Shown here: positions 16,026 to 23,171 of the stretch, one piece after another
Layout: every line of letters begins with the position of its first letter
Position numbering within the stretch: the stretch's first letter is position 1
Origin: Rhodobacterales bacterium CG2_30_65_12
GTDB lineage: Bacteria; Pseudomonadota; Alphaproteobacteria; Rhodobacterales; Rhodobacteraceae
NCBI GenBank assembly: GCA_001873585.1
Contig: MNZL01000150.1
Span: 1-35,387, forward strand
Length of the DNA stretch: 35,387 nucleotides
Reading direction: 5' to 3'
Notes under the pieces: model-generated
What the model was told of the DNA's origin: nothing
Seen by the model: the letters and a program-made list of their open reading frames with translations, nothing else
Database searches by the model: none
Program-made: the position numbers and the translations under genes

Positions 16026-16214
16026 TCAGAGCAGGAAAAGCCCGGCCGCGACCGACAGCAGGAAGAACGCGGGCGGGATGATGTGTTGGTTTACCGACGA
16101 CGTTGCCGCCTGCTGCACGATCACCTCCGGCTCGATCACCGGACCGGCGATCGACCCAGCCATGGCCGTTGAGGCGACGAGAGCGAAGGCGGCACCGAGT
16201 AGAAGTTTTTTCAT
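16026..16214 (-). CDS. Small exported membrane-anchored peptide, unknown function
   Basis: A 62-residue peptide starting at ATG 16214 behind GGGGGAT. Residues 1-19 (MKKLLLGAAFALVASTAMA) form a signal peptide. A short segment (GSIAGPVIEPEVIVQQAATS) follows, then a hydrophobic tail (PPAFFLLSVAAGLFLL) that reaches the C-terminus. The mature form would be a ~43-residue peptide held in the membrane by its tail. No cysteine is present. I recognise no named family, though similar MKKL...AMAG small proteins are common in Rhodobacterales. It lies between dxs and a convergent gene. Confidence 0.7.
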   Translation of the reverse strand: MKKLLLGAAFALVASTAMAGSIAGPVIEPEVIVQQAATSSVNQHIIPPAFFLLSVAAGLFLL

Positions 16215-16263
16215 GGCAATCCCCCGAAACGTGACATTTGAATGGGCGGATAATCGACTGACC

Positions 16264-16289
16264 GCCGGAGCGAGTCCAGCCGCTCCGGC
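16264..16289. terminator. 9-bp inverted repeat downstream of dxs
   Basis: GCCGGAGCG (16264-16272) and CGCTCCGGC (16281-16289) are perfect arms with an 8-base loop, located 43 bases after the dxs stop and 50 bases before the start of the small exported peptide. There is no T-run, so it could end or protect the dxs transcript, or structure the leader of the next gene. Confidence 0.5.
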
Positions 16290-16331
16290 GCAGGTTTGCC
16301 GCAACTGTTGCATTCGGGCGTCTCCCCCCGG

Positions 16332-18260
16332 TCAGGCGCGCTTGGCCTCGATATTGGCGATCCCCAGCGCCGCGAGCACCTTGGCCTCGATGTGGACGGC
16401 GGTAAGCCGGGCATCGGCATACATCTGGTCGGGGCTGCCATGGTCGATGAAGGTATCGGGCAGCACCATCGAGCGGAACTTGAGCCCGGCGTCAAACAGA
16501 CCGTTCTCAGCCAGAAGCTGCGCCACATGGCTGCCAAAGCCGCCCACCGCGCCCTCCTCGATGGTGATCAGCACTTCGTGGTCGCGCGCCAGCCTCAGGA
16601 TCATCTCCGCATCGAGTGGTTTCATGAACCGGGCGTCGGCCACCGTGGGGGTAATGCCGCGCTGGGCCAGGCGGTCCGCCGCACCCTGAGCGTGCGCGAG
16701 CCGGGTGCCGAGCGAAAGCAGCGCCACGCGCTTGCCCTCAGCCACGATCCGGCCTTTGCCGATCTCCAGCGGCGTGGGCACATCTGGCAGGTCCACCCCC
16801 ACGCCCTCGCCGCGCGGGTAGCGCACGGCGCTGGGCCCGTCATTGATTGCGTGTGCGGTGGCGACCATGTGCATCAGCTCGGCCTCGTCGGCGGGGGCCA
16901 TGATCACGAAACCGGGCAGATTGCCGAGATAGGACAGATCGAAGCTGCCGGCGTGGGTGGCGCCGTCCTGCCCCACCAGCCCGGCGCGGTCGACCATGAA
17001 GCGCACGGGGAGGTGCTGGATCGCCACGTCGTGCACGATCTGATCGTAGCCGCGTTGCAGGAAGGTGGAATAGAGCGCGCAGAAGGGCTTCATCCCGCCC
17101 GCCGCAAGACCGGCAGAAAAGGTGACGGCATGCTGCTCGGCAATTCCCACGTCGAAGGTGCGGGTGGGATAGCGCTCGGCCATCATGCCCACGCCGGTGC
17201 CGTCGGGCATGGCGGCGGTGATCGCCACCACCTTCTCGTCGCTCTCGGCAAGTTGGGTCAGCACCTTGCCGAACACGGCCGTGTAAGACGGCGCGTTGGA
17301 GGGCTTCTTTTCCTGCTTGCCAGTGAGCACGTCGAATTTTCCGGTGGCATGGCCGCGGTCGGCGGCCGCCTCAGCGGGCGCATAGCCTTTGCCCTTCTGG
17401 GTGATCACATGCAGCAGCACCGGGCCGGTCGCACGGTCATGCACCGTGCGCAACACGCCCACGAGGTGCTCGATATCGTGCCCGTCGATCGGGCCGATGT
17501 AGGAAAAGCCCAGCTCTTCAAAGATCGTGCCGCCCACAGTCATGCCCTTGAGCATTTCCTTGGCCCGGCGCGCGCCTTCCTGGAACGGTTCGGGCAGCAG
17601 GCCGATGGCGCCCTTGGCGGCGGCTTTGAGCTCCTGAAACGGCTCGGCCTCATAAAGCCGCGACAGATACGACGACAGCGCGCCGACGGGGGGCGCGATC
17701 GACATATCGTTGTCATTGAGGATGACAAACATCCGCTTCTTGAGAGCGCCGCCATTGTTGAGCGCCTCGAAAGCCATGCCGGCGGTCATCGCGCCGTCGC
17801 CGATCACGGCGATGGCGTCGCCCAGCGCCGGCTCGGGGCTGCCGCCGAGCTCGCGCGCCATGGTAAAGCCCACGGCGGCCGAGATCGAGGTGGAGCTGTG
17901 GCCCGCGCCGAACGGGTCGTAAGCACTCTCGGAGCGCTTGGTAAAGCCCGAGAGCCCGCCGCGCTGGCGCAGGGTGCGGATGCGCTCGCGTCGCCCGGTG
18001 AGGATCTTGTGCGGGTAAACCTGGTGGCCCACGTCCCATATCAGCCGGTCGCGCGGGGTATCAAACACATGGTGCAGCGCCACGGTCAGCTCGACCACGC
18101 CAAGCCCCGCGCCAAGATGCCCACCGGTTTCCGATACCGCGTTGATCGTCTCGGTCCGCACCTCGTCGGCAAGCTGGCGCAGCTCGGCGAGGCTGAGGCT
18201 CTTCATGTCTGCGGGCGATTTGATCCGGTCGAGCAGCGGGGTAACGGGGTGGTCGGACAT
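16332..18260 (-). CDS. dxs: 1-deoxy-D-xylulose-5-phosphate synthase
   Basis: A 642-residue thiamine-pyrophosphate enzyme (EC 2.2.1.7) that condenses pyruvate and glyceraldehyde 3-phosphate, opening the MEP isoprenoid pathway. Seen are ETGGHLGAGLGVVELTVALH near residue 45, VIGDGAMTAGMAFEALNN (TPP site) near 155, and the transketolase core with DVGIAEQHAVTFSAGLA near 370. The length is typical. It is last in the HDAC-xseB-ispA-dxs cluster, 24 bases after ispA, with an AGGA site about nine bases before its ATG. Together with ispA it channels carbon to farnesyl diphosphate. Confidence 0.97.
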   Translation of the reverse strand: MSDHPVTPLLDRIKSPADMKSLSLAELRQLADEVRTETINAVSETGGHLGAGLGVVELTVALHHVFDTPRDRLIWDVGHQVYPHKILTGRRERIRTLRQRGGLSGFTKRSESAYDPFGAGHSSTSISAAVGFTMARELGGSPEPALGDAIAVIGDGAMTAGMAFEALNNGGALKKRMFVILNDNDMSIAPPVGALSSYLSRLYEAEPFQELKAAAKGAIGLLPEPFQEGARRAKEMLKGMTVGGTIFEELGFSYIGPIDGHDIEHLVGVLRTVHDRATGPVLLHVITQKGKGYAPAEAAADRGHATGKFDVLTGKQEKKPSNAPSYTAVFGKVLTQLAESDEKVVAITAAMPDGTGVGMMAERYPTRTFDVGIAEQHAVTFSAGLAAGGMKPFCALYSTFLQRGYDQIVHDVAIQHLPVRFMVDRAGLVGQDGATHAGSFDLSYLGNLPGFVIMAPADEAELMHMVATAHAINDGPSAVRYPRGEGVGVDLPDVPTPLEIGKGRIVAEGKRVALLSLGTRLAHAQGAADRLAQRGITPTVADARFMKPLDAEMILRLARDHEVLITIEEGAVGGFGSHVAQLLAENGLFDAGLKFRSMVLPDTFIDHGSPDQMYADARLTAVHIEAKVLAALGIANIEAKRA

Positions 18261-18284
18261 GGCTGGTCCTGTCTCACTGATTAT

Positions 18285-19145
18285 TCATGTTTCCCGCGCA
18301 ATAACGAAGCGGGCGGCCTCTCGCAAGGTTTCTGCCCTTTCTCCATAGGGCGAAAGCGCGGCGACGGCTTCATTCACAAGGTCGCGTGCGCGGTTTTTCG
18401 CCGGCGCCAACCCGAGGAGCGATACGAAGGTGGCCTTGCCGGCACTGGCATCCTTGCCCACAGCCTTGCCCACGGTCGCCACGTCGCCCTCCACGTCGAG
18501 CACGTCATCAGCGATCTGGAAGGCAAGCCCGAGCGCTTCACCAAAGCGAGCCAAGGGGGCCGGGTCTTGCCCGGCAAGGAGTGCCCCCGACATCGCCGAC
18601 CAGCGGATCAGTGCGCCGGTCTTGCCGGCCTGCAGCGCGATAATCTCGTCGAGCGTGAGCGGACTGGCGGCGCTTTCGGCGGCGATATCGAGCGCCTGGC
18701 CCAGCACCATGCCACGCGCGCCTGCGGCCTCGGCCAGCGCGCGCGCGAGCGCCACGCGCACCTGCGCGCTTCCCACCTCATCGCGCATCACCAGCTCGAA
18801 CGCGGTCGATTGCAGCGCGTCACCGACGAGAATTGCGGTGGCTTCATCCCATTTGCGGTGCACGGTGGGCTGGCCCCGGCGCAGATCGTCATCATCCATC
18901 GCCGGCAAATCGTCATGCACGAGGCTGTAAGCGTGGATTGCCTCGATCGCGGCGGCGAGGAAGCGGGCAGCGCTCTCCGGCACCCCGAGCAGCGCCGCGC
19001 TCTCAAGCACGAGAAATCCGCGCAGGCCCTTGCCGCCGCGCACGGCATAAGCCATCGGCTCGGTCATCGGCCCGTTCTCGGGCAAGCTCTCGATCAGGCA
19101 GGCGCGCGCGGTAGCAGCGGCCTCGGCAAGACGTTTTTCAAACAT
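18285..19145 (-). CDS. ispA: Polyprenyl (farnesyl) diphosphate synthase
   Basis: A 286-residue trans-prenyltransferase. The first Asp-rich motif is in LVHDDLPAMDDDDLRRG (near residue 80), and the second in FQIADDVLDVEGD (near 210). It most likely makes farnesyl diphosphate from IPP and DMAPP; product length is inferred from size and context (xseB and dxs neighbours as in many proteobacteria). Its ATG directly follows the xseB stop codon, so the two are probably coupled. Confidence 0.93.
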   Translation of the reverse strand: MFEKRLAEAAATARACLIESLPENGPMTEPMAYAVRGGKGLRGFLVLESAALLGVPESAARFLAAAIEAIHAYSLVHDDLPAMDDDDLRRGQPTVHRKWDEATAILVGDALQSTAFELVMRDEVGSAQVRVALARALAEAAGARGMVLGQALDIAAESAASPLTLDEIIALQAGKTGALIRWSAMSGALLAGQDPAPLARFGEALGLAFQIADDVLDVEGDVATVGKAVGKDASAGKATFVSLLGLAPAKNRARDLVNEAVAALSPYGERAETLREAARFVIARET

Positions 19146-19388
19146 TCAGAGGCCTTCGACGGGCTTGCTTCCGGTGGGACTGCCGTCGGCGTCAAGCGTG
19201 ATCGCGGCCACCTTTTCCTCGGCCTCCTTGAGCTTGACCTCACAGCGGGCCTTGAGCTTCGCCCCCCGCTCATACAGCGCGATCGACTGCTCCAGCGCCA
19301 CGTCGCCGCGCTCAAGCTGGCCCACCACCGCTTCGAGCTCGGCCATCGCCTCCTCAAAGCTCATTTCGGTCACATCTTTCTCGCTCAT
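19146..19388 (-). CDS. xseB: Exodeoxyribonuclease VII small subunit
   Basis: An 80-residue helical protein that joins XseA to form exonuclease VII, a single-strand DNA nuclease. The family pattern FEEAMAELEAVVGQLERGDV, then ALEQSIALYERGAKLKARCE, is complete. Its ATG overlaps the stop of the deacetylase gene by four bases, and its stop abuts the ispA start. The large subunit gene is not in the window, as is usual. Confidence 0.95.
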   Translation of the reverse strand: MSEKDVTEMSFEEAMAELEAVVGQLERGDVALEQSIALYERGAKLKARCEVKLKEAEEKVAAITLDADGSPTGSKPVEGL

Positions 19389-20320
19389 GCGCCCCGCTCC
19401 ATCAAGATTTCCACATGCAAGCCGACACTTTCGGCCAGCGCTTCCAGATCATATCCGCCCTCAAGTGTCGAGACGACCCGTCCCCCGCAGCACCGCGCGG
19501 CGAGGTCGCAAATCCGGTCGGTGATCCAGCCGAAATCTTCGGTGGTCCAGTGCAGCCCGGCAAGCGGATCACGGGCATGGGCATCGAACCCGGCGGAAAC
19601 GAGGATCAGCTCCGGCCCCCATTCTTCGATCCACGGCAAGATCTCGCCGTCCCAGGCGGCGCGCATTTCTGCACCACCGGTGCCTTCGCTGAGTGGCACA
19701 TTGTTGATCTGAAGATACGCCCCCTTCTCATGCCGCGCGCCGGTGCCGGGAAAGAGCGGCATCTGATGGCTGGAGGCAAAATGAATGCGGCTTTCGTTCC
19801 ACAGCACGTCCTGGGTGCCATTGCCGTGGTGCACGTCGAAATCGAGCACCGCCACGCGCATAAGCCCGTGGGTTTCCAACGCATGCAGCGCGCCGATGGC
19901 GACGTTGGAAAACAAACAAAACCCCATCGCGCGCGCGCGCTCGGCATGGTGGCCGGGTGGCCGGACAGCAACAAAAGCGTTGCTCACCTCGCCCGCCAAC
20001 ACAGCGTCGACGGCGGCGGTCACGCCACCCACCGCGCGCATCGCCGCCTCCCAGGAGTCCGGCGAAAGCGTTGTATCGGGGTCGATCTGGGTCCAACCCG
20101 TCTCGGGAACCGCATCATGGAGTGCGTCGATAAAGGCCTTGGAATGAGCGCGGCGGATCATCTCTTCGGTGCCCAGCGGCGCAGCGCGGCGGTCGAGCGC
20201 GGCGAAGCCGGGGGCGGAGAGTGCGGCCTCGATCGCCTTCAGCCGGGCAACCTGTTCGGGATGGCCGGGCGGGTTCACATGCGCCAGGCAGGCGGGGTGG
20301 GAAAAATAGGCGGTGGTCAT
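19385..20320 (-). CDS. Histone deacetylase family protein (AcuC/HDAC-like amidohydrolase)
   Basis: A 311-residue zinc amidohydrolase of the arginase/deacetylase fold. ATG 20320 (MTTAYFSHPACLAHVNPPGH) is chosen; a longer reading to 20392 has no homology. The active-site pair is in RPPGHHAERARAMGFC (near residue 130), and the zinc ligands are in DFDVHHGNGTQDVLW (near 165) and SAGFDAHARDPLAG (near 245). Bacterial members remove acyl groups from polyamines, lysines or small molecules; the substrate is unknown here. It heads a tight operon with xseB, ispA and dxs. About 165 bases separate it from petR, enough for its own promoter. Confidence 0.92.
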   Translation of the reverse strand: MTTAYFSHPACLAHVNPPGHPEQVARLKAIEAALSAPGFAALDRRAAPLGTEEMIRRAHSKAFIDALHDAVPETGWTQIDPDTTLSPDSWEAAMRAVGGVTAAVDAVLAGEVSNAFVAVRPPGHHAERARAMGFCLFSNVAIGALHALETHGLMRVAVLDFDVHHGNGTQDVLWNESRIHFASSHQMPLFPGTGARHEKGAYLQINNVPLSEGTGGAEMRAAWDGEILPWIEEWGPELILVSAGFDAHARDPLAGLHWTTEDFGWITDRICDLAARCCGGRVVSTLEGGYDLEALAESVGLHVEILMERGA

Positions 20321-20487
20321 GGCCCGAACATGATACTTTCGTCCCGTGCTGCCAAGGGCGAAACCGGGCGTTGGAGGTCGTCGATGGAACATCGGGACAC
20401 TTGCATGCCTCCCCTGCGACGATGGCCACAGGTGCGGCTGACGTAAGCACGCGAACCCGCACCCGCTTTGCGGAAATTCCCCAGCCG

Positions 20488-21150
20488 CTATTCGAGCGCC
20501 AGCATGTAGCCCGCGCCACGCACCGTCTGCAGGTGGCGCGGGTTTTTCGGATCATCCTCGATCTTGCGCCTGAGCCGGGTGATCTGCACGTCGATCGCGC
20601 GGGCCTTGGCCTGCAGTCCCTCCCGCCCGAGCCGCGCCACCAGTTCACCGCGCCCCATCGGCTTGCCCGGGTTGGCGGCGAAGATGCACATGAGCTGCAC
20701 TTCGGTATCGGTAAGCCGAACCGGCACGTCATCGCGGGTAAGGCGCGCGGCCTCGGCATCGAACGCAAGCGCGCCTATTCGGATCACCCTGGGCTTGGGC
20801 GCGGTGGCGGTTGGGGCGCGGTCGAGAATGGTGTTGATCTGTTCGCAAAGCGCCTTCGGCTCGAACGGCTTGGCGATGCTGGCGGCGTCATCCGGGGCGA
20901 AGCTCGATTTGTCGGCGAGGCAGAGCACCGGCGCATGCAGGCCGCTACGCAACCCCTCCGCGCCCGGCACCCCGGCATCGAGCAGCACGAGATCAAACAC
21001 AAGCCCGGCGAGCAGGCGGCGGGCATGGCCCTCGTCTCGCGCGAGGCTGACGAGGAAGCCCTGAGATTTCAGGTATTGGCGCAGGAGATCGCGCAGCCGC
21101 GCATCGCGGTCGATCACCAGCAGATGCGCCGGGGCCTCGGCGGGCGTCAT
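20488..21150 (-). CDS. petR: PetR-type OmpR-family response regulator with degenerate receiver domain
   Basis: A 220-residue two-domain regulator. The C-terminal winged helix is intact (LTDTEVQLMCIFAANPGKPM, IDVQITRLRRKIEDDP, TVRGAGYM). The receiver domain (about 8-110) is altered. The acidic pair reads IDRD (Asp14, Arg15 in place of the second Asp). The acceptor Asp58 (LLDAGVPG) and Lys94 (AKPF) are kept. The switch Thr is replaced by Ala79 in LCLAD, and about 13 residues around helix 4 are missing compared with typical PetR. It overlaps petP by four bases. In Rhodobacter capsulatus, petR lies by the bc1 operon and was reported necessary for growth. Phosphorylation-independent action is inferred. 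Confidence 0.85.
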   Translation of the reverse strand: MTPAEAPAHLLVIDRDARLRDLLRQYLKSQGFLVSLARDEGHARRLLAGLVFDLVLLDAGVPGAEGLRSGLHAPVLCLADKSSFAPDDAASIAKPFEPKALCEQINTILDRAPTATAPKPRVIRIGALAFDAEAARLTRDDVPVRLTDTEVQLMCIFAANPGKPMGRGELVARLGREGLQAKARAIDVQITRLRRKIEDDPKNPRHLQTVRGAGYMLALE

Positions 21151-21653
21151 TCGTCGCGGTCCTTCATCCCGTTGAAATGGCGCCGCATCTGCGGATCCAT
21201 CATCGCCTCAAGCACCGTGCGAAAGCCGCGCACCGCGTCGGGCCCCGCCTCGCGGTAGGCTGCCCGCATCCGTTCGCGCTGCACCTGCGAAAGCTCGCGC
21301 TCCAGCGCCTCGCCCTTGGCGGTAAGAAACAGATTTCGCTCGCGCTTGTCGCGGGTGCCCACCCGCACCTCGACAAACCCCTCCTCGATCAGCGTGCGCA
21401 GCACCCGGTTCAGCGATTGCTTGGTCACGCCAAGGATCGACAAAAGATTGTTGACCGTGGTTGCCGGCGAACGGTGGATGAAATGGATCGCCCGGTGGTG
21501 CGCCCGGCCCAGTCTGTATTTATCCAATATGCGGTCGGGGTCGGCGGTGAAGCCGCGATAGGCGAAATACATCGCCTCGATCCCCTGCCGAAGCTGTTCA
21601 TCGGTGAGAAAGAGAAGCGACGGCCCGCCGCCAGACCCGATCCGGTCGTTCAT
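21147..21653 (-). CDS. petP: MarR-family transcriptional regulator, PetP type
   Basis: A 168-residue winged-helix protein. ATG 21653 is preferred because GGGGAGGC precedes it; an upstream ATG at 21683 is in frame. The MarR fold shows in RLGRAHHRAIHFIHRSP, then LLSILGVTKQSLNRVLRTLI (recognition helix) and VRVGTRDKRERNLFLTAKGE (wing). Its stop overlaps the petR start (ATGA). The pair matches petP-petR of Rhodobacter. A perfect inverted repeat lies 48 bases upstream, between petP and ilvE, and is a likely site for autoregulation. Confidence 0.9.
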   Translation of the reverse strand: MNDRIGSGGGPSLLFLTDEQLRQGIEAMYFAYRGFTADPDRILDKYRLGRAHHRAIHFIHRSPATTVNNLLSILGVTKQSLNRVLRTLIEEGFVEVRVGTRDKRERNLFLTAKGEALERELSQVQRERMRAAYREAGPDAVRGFRTVLEAMMDPQMRRHFNGMKDRDE

Positions 21654-21700
21654 GCAAAGCGCCTCCCCGCGATCACATTTCATGTTTCAGCTTTCTTTTT

Positions 21701-21719
21701 ATGTCAGTCTTATTGACAT
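21701..21719. promoter_or_regulatory. Palindromic operator in the petP-ilvE divergent promoter region
   Basis: ATGTCA (21701-21706) and TGACAT (21714-21719) are perfect inverted arms around a 7-base spacer, the size of MarR-family operators. The right arm contains TTGACA (21713-21718), a consensus -35 box facing ilvE; the -10 at the expected distance (TAGCGA) is poor. A regulator bound here, most likely PetP, could affect both genes. Confidence 0.6.
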
Positions 21720-21828
21720 TCCAAGACTTAACTGGTAGCGAAACGCGGATTTTGCGAAATATTATGTCCGCCTCGGACTTTTCGCGGCAAGAAATGGAAT
21801 ACCGCAGGAGCGCGGGAGGGGAGGGTCA

Positions 21829-22695
21829 ATGGCTAATTACGATGATCGTGAAGGCAAGATCTGGATGGATGGCGCACTCTTGGATTGGCGCGATGCCAAC
21901 GTGCACATCCTCACCCACGCGATGCATTACGCCTCTGCGGTATTCGAGGGCGAGCGCGCCTATGGCGGCAAGATCTTCCTTTCGCGCAAGCACGGCGAAC
22001 GGCTTTTGAAATCGGGCGAGATGATCGACATGACGATCCCCTGGAGCGTAGACCAGATCGAGGCGGCGAAATACGAGGTGCTGGCGGCCAATGGGCTGAC
22101 CGATGCTTATGTGCGCGCCATCGCCTTCCGCGGTGCCGGCCCCGATATGGGCGTATCCTCGGCGCGCAACCCGATCCGGCTGGCAATCGCCGCCTGGGAA
22201 TGGGGCAGCTATTATGGCGACGCCAAGTTCAAGGGCGCCAGGCTCGACATCTCGAAGTGGAAGCGCCCGAGCCCGGAAACGATCCCGACGGCGGCCAAGG
22301 CCTCGGGGCTCTACATGATCTGCACAATCTCGAAGCACGCCGCCGAAGCCAAGGGCTGCTCGGATGCGCTGTTTTTCGATTATCGCGGCTATGTGGCGGA
22401 AGCGACCGGCGCCAACGTGTTTTTCGTGAAAGACGGCGAGGTGCACACCCCGCTGCCTGACGCGATTCTCAACGGCCTCACCCGGCAAACCGTGATCGGC
22501 ATGCTCAAGGAGCGCGGCATTACCGTGCACGAGCGCCATATCATGCCCGAAGAAATGGAAGGCTTCGAGCAATGCTGGCTGACGGGTTCGGCGGCAGAAG
22601 TGACGCCGGTGGGCGAGATCGGCCCCTACAGCTTCGAGGTTGGCGCGCTCACCCGCGACATCGCGGAAAGCTACGAGGCGCTGGTGCGCAGCTGA
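21829..22695 (+). CDS. ilvE: Branched-chain amino acid aminotransferase
   Basis: A 288-residue PLP-dependent class IV aminotransferase that moves amino groups between glutamate and the keto acids of Leu, Ile and Val (EC 2.6.1.42). Seen are ILTHAMHYASAVFEGERAYG near residue 30, the PLP lysine in IPTAAKASGLYM (near 155), YVAEATGANVFFV near 190, and GLTRQTVIGML near 215. The start follows GGGAGGGGAGGGTCA. It is divergent from petP, and its -35 region overlaps the palindrome described there. D-amino-acid transaminase and aminodeoxychorismate lyase share the fold, but the FEGERAYG and KASGLY motifs fit IlvE. Confidence 0.94.
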   Translation: MANYDDREGKIWMDGALLDWRDANVHILTHAMHYASAVFEGERAYGGKIFLSRKHGERLLKSGEMIDMTIPWSVDQIEAAKYEVLAANGLTDAYVRAIAFRGAGPDMGVSSARNPIRLAIAAWEWGSYYGDAKFKGARLDISKWKRPSPETIPTAAKASGLYMICTISKHAAEAKGCSDALFFDYRGYVAEATGANVFFVKDGEVHTPLPDAILNGLTRQTVIGMLKERGITVHERHIMPEEMEGFEQCWLTGSAAEVTPVGEIGPYSFEVGALTRDIAESYEALVRS

Positions 22696-22703
22696 CCGGG
22701 GTT

Positions 22704-22734
22704 CACTCTTCCTAAAGGCTTTGCCTCCAGAGTG
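22704..22734. terminator. Two-tier hairpin downstream of ilvE
   Basis: CACTCT (22704-22709) pairs with AGAGTG (22729-22734), and inside them AGGC (22716-22719) pairs with GCCT (22723-22726). It begins 9 bases after the ilvE stop. No T-run follows, so a terminator role is uncertain; it could separate ilvE from the next gene. Confidence 0.35.
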
Positions 22735-22760
22735 TGCGGTGCGCAATCCTGGAGGCCGCG

Positions 22761-23171
22761 ATGTCGCAGCGCCGAAGTCTTGGTTATCTGTTCTTGATCA
22801 TTTTCGTGGTGGTCGCGCCTACGGTCGCCTCGCTCGGCTGGTATCAGCTTTCGAAAAATCCGAGCCTGCGCCCGCTCGGAATTACCAAACAGGCACTCAC
22901 GGCCTACAACGGCGGCAGTGACGGGATCGAGATCGTCGCCCTGGTCGATTGGGTGCCGACGGATGCCGGCAATTACTCCCAGGCGCGCCTATCGCGAGCA
23001 CTCACCGAGTCCTTTGCCGCCAAGGGGGTAGAGCTGCGCATCGAGTTCCGCCCCGGCCAGAGCACCACCCGGGTAACATATCGGGTCGGCAAAACGGTGC
23101 TGGGGCCCTATTCCACGGCCCGCGCAGCGGAAGGGATTGCAGCGGCAGTGGAGGCCTACAATATGTATTGA
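22761..23171 (+). CDS. Hypothetical membrane-anchored protein
   Basis: A 136-residue protein from ATG 22761, which follows CCTGGAGG; the nine in-frame codons upstream are ignored. One N-terminal helix (LGYLFLIIFVVVAPTVASLG, about 7-26) suggests an anchor with the rest outside the cytosol. The remainder is a soluble alpha/beta domain with no motif I know (IEIVALVDWVPTDAGNYSQA; GVELRIEFRPGQSTTRVTYR; PYSTARAAEGIAAAVEAYNM). It ends 16 bases inside the 3' end of convergent queG, so the two transcripts overlap. No function is assigned. Confidence 0.7.
   Translation: MSQRRSLGYLFLIIFVVVAPTVASLGWYQLSKNPSLRPLGITKQALTAYNGGSDGIEIVALVDWVPTDAGNYSQARLSRALTESFAAKGVELRIEFRPGQSTTRVTYRVGKTVLGPYSTARAAEGIAAAVEAYNMY

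Noticed and set aside
16211..16331. C-x-x-C segment (PECNSCGKPAPERLD) read in the leader of the small exported peptide
   Set aside because: It belongs to an out-of-frame continuation opposite no start or ribosome site; probably chance.
16296..19712. 1138-codon plus-strand frame opposite dxs, ispA and xseB
   Set aside because: Rich in His, Arg and Gly with no domain, and the opposite strand carries three clear enzymes; it is an antisense artefact.
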